A DNA stretch of 24,195 nucleotides from contig JAKIYU010000007.1 in NCBI GenBank assembly GCA_022708385.1, positions 1 to 24,195 of the forward strand, read 5' to 3'. Under the pieces are notes generated by a model. The model was not told where the DNA came from, ran no database searches, and saw only the letters and a program-made list of their open reading frames with translations. The DNA comes from Bacteroidota bacterium. Lineage in GTDB: Bacteria; Bacteroidota; Bacteroidia; Bacteroidales; PXBB01. This document shows positions 19,342-24,195 of the stretch, one piece after another. The position numbers and the translations under genes are program-made. Numbering within the stretch: position 1 is the first letter of the stretch; every line of letters starts with the position of its first letter.

Positions 19342-20721
19342 TTACCTTACTGTTGTGGTCTCGTTAATCCAGCATCCAACGGTGTAAGATTGGCCTTTTT
19401 GAAGGTTATAGAAAAAAATGGTTTCATCGTTAGGGAAATACTGCGACCAAGTCTGAATCAACTGAGTTGCTACACTTTCGACCGATGGGTCAATATTTTT
19501 GGCCTTGATAAATTTATCAACGGCAGCCCAGTAAGCTACTTTTTTCTCCAGCTCATTATCGCCGCAACTGGCTGCTGATGAAGCATACATATTGCCAATG
19601 AGTATTAAAGGGCGGCCATCGTTGGGGCGTATTTCAAGTGCTTGTAAAGCATAGGACCTTGCCCTCACATACTGGTTGAGGTTGCGGTAATAATTTTCGG
19701 CCAGTTGCAGTAGGGCATCGGCCTTTTTATCGTTGTCGTCTTCTTTAAAAAGTTTCACGGCTTCTTGTAGATATTCTGCTGCTTTGGTGTATTGTTTTCG
19801 GGCAAGCAGCATTTTGCCCATAAGATAGGCTGAATTTGCCGTTGGTTCAATTTTATGCAGGCTTTCTGTAGCTTTAAAATACAGTTCTTCTTCTGTGCAA
19901 TTAAACTTACTCAGCATGGTTGATATTTTTACCAGGAGTTCCTTATTGTCAGGTGTTTGTTCATATTTCTTTGTATAAATTCCAACAAGGTCGGGACAAG
20001 TGGCCAGCGGAGAAAAAAGCAGTTCAACATTGGCCTTGGTAGGGTTGAAAAAAGCGCTGTCTTTCAGATTATTTTTCAGGTTGTAATCAATAATATCTGA
20101 TGCAGTAATATAGGCGTCGATGATAATGCTTTTACCGTATTTTTCGTTGGCGCTCAGTTTAATGGCTGACTGGAAGTAAGAAGTAAGGACATCGGCTTTT
20201 GTGGCATTTTTTTCCATCTCTATGGATTTGTTCAGGAATTTATAAGCATCTTCCAGTCTCGAAGGGCTCATGGCTAAGAGGTCAATGCCTTTTCGGCCCA
20301 ATACAAAACCTTCTCTGCCAAATGCTTTAATGCGCTGGTCATAAATCATCATCAGGGTATCTACCAGTTTTTCTTTCTTTTCGGCGTTTTTCTCAGCATT
20401 GAACAATTCTTTAAATATGACAACACCATCAAGGTACATGTTCTGGCTCGATATAGGGCAATTAAAGAATACCCAGCGCCAGGGTTCTAAAGCATCGTTG
20501 ATGTTTTTCTGACGGAAGAATTCACGGTAAATAGATAGATTTCTCACACAGGTAACACTGTCTTTTCCATATTTAGGTTCATCATCACCCGACAATAAAG
20601 AAGCATTTAATGTGCATTTATTGTTCGAAAAAAGAGATTCGAATGAAATGTTTTCAGCGCCAACCCTGGCGACAAATAAGAGCAGTCCTGCACATAAGGT
20701 TAAAAAATTTATCTTTTTCAT
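19342..20721 (-). CDS. Secreted TPR-repeat protein
   Basis: The start is placed at the ATG at 20721 (459 residues), since the next 20 residues form a signal peptide (KKINFLTLCAGLLLFVARVGA). The longer frame to 20853 lies inside the neighbouring gene and has no signal sequence. The C-terminal half contains TPR-like helices, for example ANSAYLMGKMLLARKQYTKA, LLQLAENYYRNLNQYVRAR and the ALEIRPNDGRPLILIGNMY segment, which fit a protein-interaction scaffold in the periplasm. The N-terminal half is helical without a recognised domain. It lies between an outer membrane protein and lptC, so a role in envelope assembly is likely but unproven. Confidence 0.8.
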   Translation of the reverse strand: MKKINFLTLCAGLLLFVARVGAENISFESLFSNNKCTLNASLLSGDDEPKYGKDSVTCVRNLSIYREFFRQKNINDALEPWRWVFFNCPISSQNMYLDGVVIFKELFNAEKNAEKKEKLVDTLMMIYDQRIKAFGREGFVLGRKGIDLLAMSPSRLEDAYKFLNKSIEMEKNATKADVLTSYFQSAIKLSANEKYGKSIIIDAYITASDIIDYNLKNNLKDSAFFNPTKANVELLFSPLATCPDLVGIYTKKYEQTPDNKELLVKISTMLSKFNCTEEELYFKATESLHKIEPTANSAYLMGKMLLARKQYTKAAEYLQEAVKLFKEDDNDKKADALLQLAENYYRNLNQYVRARSYALQALEIRPNDGRPLILIGNMYASSAASCGDNELEKKVAYWAAVDKFIKAKNIDPSVESVATQLIQTWSQYFPNDETIFFYNLQKGQSYTVGCWINETTTVR

Positions 20722-20737
20722 TTTAATCTGTTTTTTT

Positions 20738-22024
20738 TTATTCGTATTTTCGTTTAATAAACCATCTCTCATATATGGAGAGAGAGCAGGAAACAAGTGC
20801 GAATGTTTCTTTGATAAGGTTGTTTTCTGTGGTGCCTCTCTGACCAAGTTCAACCCCGAAATTTATCGTTGACTTGCTTCGCTGCATGGGGAAGGCAAAC
20901 CCAAAACTTATGCCATATTCGTTTAATTGAGAATTGCGGAGTTGCAGGTAAGTTTGTGCGTAACGCAAGCCAAAACGGTACGTTGTTTTGTTCCAGAAAC
21001 TCGTGCCTGAAGGGTTTGAAGGGAAAAAACTCATGCCAACCGAAGCCTGCATGCTGTTGCTTAACGAATCAACATGTCCAAAAGACGAAAATTCGTTCCA
21101 TTTTTGTGTTTTATAGTCGACACCGATAAGCCACTTGTTATTCTTTTTAAAGGTAATCCCGCCACCTATGTATGGTGGGAGGACTATGTCGCCCTTTTGG
21201 GCGCTGTTTTCAAGCGTGTCCTTTATATAAGTGGAACCGTAAGTAAGGCCGGAGAAAGATTCGGTAAGAATATATTCTTTGGCATTAAGTTTAGATTTTA
21301 ATCCGGTTATCAGGCCAACAGATAAACAATTGTTGTTTTTGAATTTTTTTTCATAGAGCAGACCGTAATCAAGAATGACATCGCTGACCTTGGTTTCGTT
21401 GGCCTCTCGAATACTGTACATGTTGACACTTTCCGGAAAAGTTATTGTCCGTATTTTGTTAAGTGAGCCAAAAAGATATGATGTGTTGAAACCGACCGAC
21501 AGCCCTTTAATAAGTTTCACGGAGGCACCCCCATAAACTTTATTAAAGCCGCCTTCTCCTTTGAAAAAATATTTTATGTCGCCAATGTCAGTAATTTGGG
21601 CGCTGTCGGTAATGCTGTAGCCTATGTTGCTAAAGGGTAGCAGGCCAAAACTGCAGGCAAAGCGTTTTGAAACAGGGAACCCAAAGAGTAAATAATTGAG
21701 CGACAGATTGCTGGTATAAACCGAAGTGGTCTGGTTTCGCATTTGAGCAAAAATACCATTAATACCCCCTTCAAAAATAAAAGAAGTTGTGTCAAAGGCA
21801 CTGTATGTGGCAGGATTACTGATATTTATGAAATCATTGTTGCTGTTAGCCAAACACATTCCGCCCATCGACATGGCTTTGATGCTGTAATTTGAATTAA
21901 TTTGTCCAAGCCCGTATCTTGAATAGGGAGAACGGATATTGGTTTGGGCACAAACCGACAAAATATTAATCAGAAAAATTCCTGTAATTAGTTGGATACG
22001 TATGTTCGGAAATGATGTCATCAA
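20738..22024 (-). CDS. Outer membrane beta-barrel protein
   Basis: A 428-residue protein with a signal peptide ending near CAQ (about residue 26). Beyond that it has alternating aromatic and glycine-rich amphipathic strands, an N-terminal YSRYGLGQ segment and an NPATYSAFDTTSF segment that recall FadL/PorV-type barrels of Bacteroidota. It ends with a basic tail rather than the usual terminal aromatic residue. It is 14 nt downstream of coaX and immediately upstream of the TPR gene. The substrate or cargo is unknown; it could be a transport channel or a structural barrel. ATG at 22024 is followed by a second ATG, and either could be used. Confidence 0.75.
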   Translation of the reverse strand: MMTSFPNIRIQLITGIFLINILSVCAQTNIRSPYSRYGLGQINSNYSIKAMSMGGMCLANSNNDFINISNPATYSAFDTTSFIFEGGINGIFAQMRNQTTSVYTSNLSLNYLLFGFPVSKRFACSFGLLPFSNIGYSITDSAQITDIGDIKYFFKGEGGFNKVYGGASVKLIKGLSVGFNTSYLFGSLNKIRTITFPESVNMYSIREANETKVSDVILDYGLLYEKKFKNNNCLSVGLITGLKSKLNAKEYILTESFSGLTYGSTYIKDTLENSAQKGDIVLPPYIGGGITFKKNNKWLIGVDYKTQKWNEFSSFGHVDSLSNSMQASVGMSFFPSNPSGTSFWNKTTYRFGLRYAQTYLQLRNSQLNEYGISFGFAFPMQRSKSTINFGVELGQRGTTENNLIKETFALVSCSLSIYERWFIKRKYE

Positions 22025-22038
22025 GCGCCTTAAAGTCT

Positions 22039-22782
22039 TTACTTAAGCTGTTTTTTATTATAATTTAATATGATATTTAAACCCAAAGTTACAATATTTG
22101 GCACTGCAAAGATGCGCATTTTTAATTCTTTATCCAAATTTTTCATGTCTCCTCCCGAGATAATGACTTTTAAAGAAGTATGTCGTTTTTTATATTTATT
22201 AATCATATCTGAAATTTCCGAAGATATACCATTAAATACACCGGATAAAATTGATTCCTCTGTGTTTTTTCCTGTCAGAAAATTTATTTTTCTGCTTTTT
22301 ATTAACGGTAATTTTTCGGTAAAAGTGTTTAAAGCTTTAAAACGCATCTCATATCCGGGCGAAATACTCCCCCCGCAATAAACATTGTTTTTATTAACAA
22401 AATCATATTTAATGCAGGTTCCCATATCTATGCACAATACATTTTTCGATTTAAACAGGCTGCTGGCACCTACTGCTGCTGCCAGCCTGTCCTTGCCCAA
22501 TGTTTCGGGGGTTTTATATTGCGAAAGAACAGGCACCGGTACGGTGTGATCGAAAAAAATGAAGGTGTAATGCTGTTTTAAAAAACGGATAATTTCTTCA
22601 GGATAAGTTGATACAGTGCAAAGAATGCACGCATCAATCAAGCCTGATAATTGGTTTTTAAAAAGGAATGTATTGAGCAATCTGATGTTTAATCGGCGGT
22701 AACGTGCTGTAACAACTGTTTTTTCATTTTCAAACACAGCCACTTTTGTATAAGAATTCCCAATGTCAATTACAAGGTTCAT
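22039..22782 (-). CDS. coaX: Type III pantothenate kinase
   Basis: A 247-residue ASKHA-fold kinase, the normal length for CoaX. It shows DIGNSYTK (6-13) for phosphate binding, TPETLGKDRLAAAVGA (91-106) with the catalytic D98 region, DMGTCIKYDF (119-128) and GGSISPG (137-143). It phosphorylates pantothenate, the first step of coenzyme A synthesis, and unlike types I and II is not inhibited by CoA. It heads the minus-strand envelope cluster, a placement often seen in Bacteroidota; the only link to the acyl-CoA genes elsewhere in the window is the shared need for CoA. No perfect TAnnTTTG box was found just upstream, and a strong terminator (22827-22858) separates it from the T9SS protein. Confidence 0.93.
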   Translation of the reverse strand: MNLVIDIGNSYTKVAVFENEKTVVTARYRRLNIRLLNTFLFKNQLSGLIDACILCTVSTYPEEIIRFLKQHYTFIFFDHTVPVPVLSQYKTPETLGKDRLAAAVGASSLFKSKNVLCIDMGTCIKYDFVNKNNVYCGGSISPGYEMRFKALNTFTEKLPLIKSRKINFLTGKNTEESILSGVFNGISSEISDMINKYKKRHTSLKVIISGGDMKNLDKELKMRIFAVPNIVTLGLNIILNYNKKQLK

Positions 22783-22826
22783 TGAATTTTAAAATGGGCG
22801 TTTTTTATTTTTTATCTGACTGAAAA

Positions 22827-22858
22827 AATAAAAGCCTGATATAAACCAGGCTTTTATT
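22827..22858 (-). terminator. Intrinsic terminator after the T9SS protein
   Basis: A perfect 12-bp stem, AATAAAAGCCTG (22827-22838) with its complement (22847-22858) around an 8-nt loop, followed on the minus strand by a T-rich run (22823-22828 are A on the plus strand). It ends transcription of the secreted-protein gene 18 nt after its stop. Only minus-strand genes flank it. Confidence 0.88.
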
Positions 22859-22876
22859 CAAAAACATACAAAATAA

Positions 22877-24195
22877 TTAGCGGGTAATGATGAGTTTGCC
22901 ATTTTTAGTCTGGCCGTTCATTATTACAGTATAGAAATATACACCGCTTTCAATGGTGTTTGAGGCATCCCATGAAATAATCTGGGAACCGGCATCAAGT
23001 GTGGTTGATGTGGTATAAATTTCCTTTCCGTTAATGTCTTTAATACTTAAAATAACATCGTCAGCCTGTTCGGTATTAAAAGCAAAGGATATGTTGCCGT
23101 TTGAAGGATTGGGATAAGCTTCAAAAATAATATCGTTATGATTTATCTGGCTTGTCGAAGTTGATTGTTCTATGTCGGTAGCAAAACGTGAAGTGATTTG
23201 CTTGGTGTTGATATATTGAATATAAATACCGGTTACGTCAACAGTGTAGGTGGGCACAGGGCTTCCGATATAATCGGCGTCGAAAAAGTTTGTCCTGAAA
23301 ACGATGGTGCCGGTGGCGTCGGTCAGGTTGTAATTCTGATTGGTTGCGAAATTGCCGGTAGGGTTGGCAAAGCTGGCATTCAGGATTTTGATGAGTTTGG
23401 CCTGGTCGTCGGGAACAACCTGGCTTACAGTCTTAAGATGGGCTACTACCACATTACCTGTAGAAGTAGCAGCGCCCGGGTTAACGGTTGGTGTAAACTG
23501 AAGCATCTGGTTATAAACGGTAAGTGTTCCAATAATGTTGGTAATGCCGTCGCCAATGTTGTAAGGGGTGTTCATTACATTGTTGAAGTCATCAATCATA
23601 ATAGCAGCAGTGGCATCTTGAACAAATTTCTGGTTTCTGTACGTTTGTTTGTAAGATAAAACGGCTTCACCTGTAAGTCGGTAAACGGTGCCGTCGGTAA
23701 GACCTGCGCGCAGGGCTGCAATATTGGCCACATCAACTACAGTCATTGTTGAAGGATTGAACTGTACCTTGTAATCCTGTGTGGTGGTGCCATCTTCAGC
23801 TACTACGTGAACGGTAGTTGTTCTTTGGAGTGAGTCGGTAGAAGTAACATCGGCGGCCGGTGTTACGGTTGCTGTAGCAAAGGGATGTGTGGTTGTGGCT
23901 GTTACAGTAGGTGTTGTGGTGGCGCCATAGGGGAGCTGTACAGTGTAGTAAAACACTGTGGGGCTGAAAGCAGGAACAAGCGGCGTAACACTACTGGTGA
24001 GACTGCTGAGTGTCGCATCATTGCTTACAGAGGTGGCTACGTTAAATACTACATTGTAGGTATTATTCTGTGTTTGATCCTGGGAAACCACATAGACCAC
24101 CGTGGTTCTGTCGGCTGCATTGGCCGAAGTGACATCTGTTGCAGGAGTAATGGTTACCGTAGCTAGCGGGTTGCTGGGTGTGGCTGTAACTGTAG
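22877..24195 (-). CDS. T9SS-secreted protein with cadherin-like repeats, N-terminus beyond the window
   Basis: The frame is open from the right edge to a stop at 22877-22879, so only the C-terminal part of about 438 residues is visible; no true start lies inside. From the N-side there is the end of one repeat and one full repeat of a cadherin-like beta-sandwich: each has a TVTAT...ATVTxTPAxDVTS...RTTxVxVVxxD pattern ending in YxVxFN. An OB-fold-like region (roughly 23150-23745) follows. The last 80 or so residues, from YPNPSNG through GVYFYTVIMNGQ to GKLIITR, form the type A T9SS sorting domain that directs export across the outer membrane and surface attachment or release. The function of the passenger is unknown; adhesion or a carbohydrate/nucleic-acid-binding role is possible. 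Confidence 0.9.
   Translation of the reverse strand, partial: TVTATPSNPLATVTITPATDVTSANAADRTTVVYVVSQDQTQNNTYNVVFNVATSVSNDATLSSLTSSVTPLVPAFSPTVFYYTVQLPYGATTTPTVTATTTHPFATATVTPAADVTSTDSLQRTTTVHVVAEDGTTTQDYKVQFNPSTMTVVDVANIAALRAGLTDGTVYRLTGEAVLSYKQTYRNQKFVQDATAAIMIDDFNNVMNTPYNIGDGITNIIGTLTVYNQMLQFTPTVNPGAATSTGNVVVAHLKTVSQVVPDDQAKLIKILNASFANPTGNFATNQNYNLTDATGTIVFRTNFFDADYIGSPVPTYTVDVTGIYIQYINTKQITSRFATDIEQSTSTSQINHNDIIFEAYPNPSNGNISFAFNTEQADDVILSIKDINGKEIYTTSTTLDAGSQIISWDASNTIESGVYFYTVIMNGQTKNGKLIITR

Noticed and set aside
20722..20853. Upstream start for the TPR protein
   Set aside because: The extension lies inside the outer membrane protein gene, and the later ATG begins a clear signal peptide.

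Overview
The window looks like a chromosome segment from a member of the Bacteroidota. The evidence is a C-terminal type IX secretion sorting domain, a type III pantothenate kinase followed by an LptC / TPR / CNNM / PpiD-like envelope cluster typical of that phylum, perfect TAnnTTTG -7 promoter boxes, and few Shine-Dalgarno sites. Butyrate kinase, a crotonase, a 3-hydroxyacyl-CoA dehydrogenase and an IcmF-type mutase suggest short-chain acyl-CoA metabolism, probably in an anaerobe. The genus cannot be told from the sequence.

Layout. (1) 1-3048, minus strand: butyrate kinase, crotonase and a 3-hydroxyacyl-CoA dehydrogenase cut by the window edge. (2) 3196-9913: a complete type II-C CRISPR-Cas locus. 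A divergent tracrRNA gene (minus strand, 3196-3281) with its own promoter and terminator is followed by cas9-cas1-cas2 on the plus strand with 1-2 nt gaps. A 133-nt leader comes next, then an array of 19 repeats (36 nt) and 18 spacers (29-30 nt). (3) 9914-10311: non-coding DNA with heptamer-based inverted repeats and a pyrimidine-rich block. (4) 10312-15270, plus strand: an IcmF-type fused mutase broken by a frameshift and small deletion in its G domain, a 4'-phosphopantetheinyl transferase, and a family 2 glycosyltransferase. (5) 15276-22782, minus strand: an envelope cluster read as coaX, outer membrane protein, TPR protein, lptC, CNNM/CorC protein, PpiD-like isomerase. (6) 22877-24195, minus strand: the C-terminal part of a T9SS-secreted protein.

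How it works together. The CRISPR locus has every part needed for interference and adaptation. Cas9 has intact RuvC and HNH motifs, Cas1 and Cas2 keep their catalytic residues, and the tracrRNA anti-repeat pairs with the repeat across a lower stem, a 2x2 internal loop and an upper stem. There is no csn2 or cas4. The best clue to its behaviour is a pair of spacers (8 and 15) that overlap end to start by 12 nt. They appear to come from one target, and the flank this reveals places TAAA at positions +6 to +9 after the spacer-15 protospacer, which is a candidate PAM read from the array alone. A second, shorter anti-repeat-like segment with a near-identical promoter box lies in the leader and is not explained by the standard model.

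The CRISPR block sits between acyl-CoA genes on both sides, as if inserted into or next to a butyrate/isobutyrate metabolic region. No transposase, integrase, tRNA or rRNA was seen.
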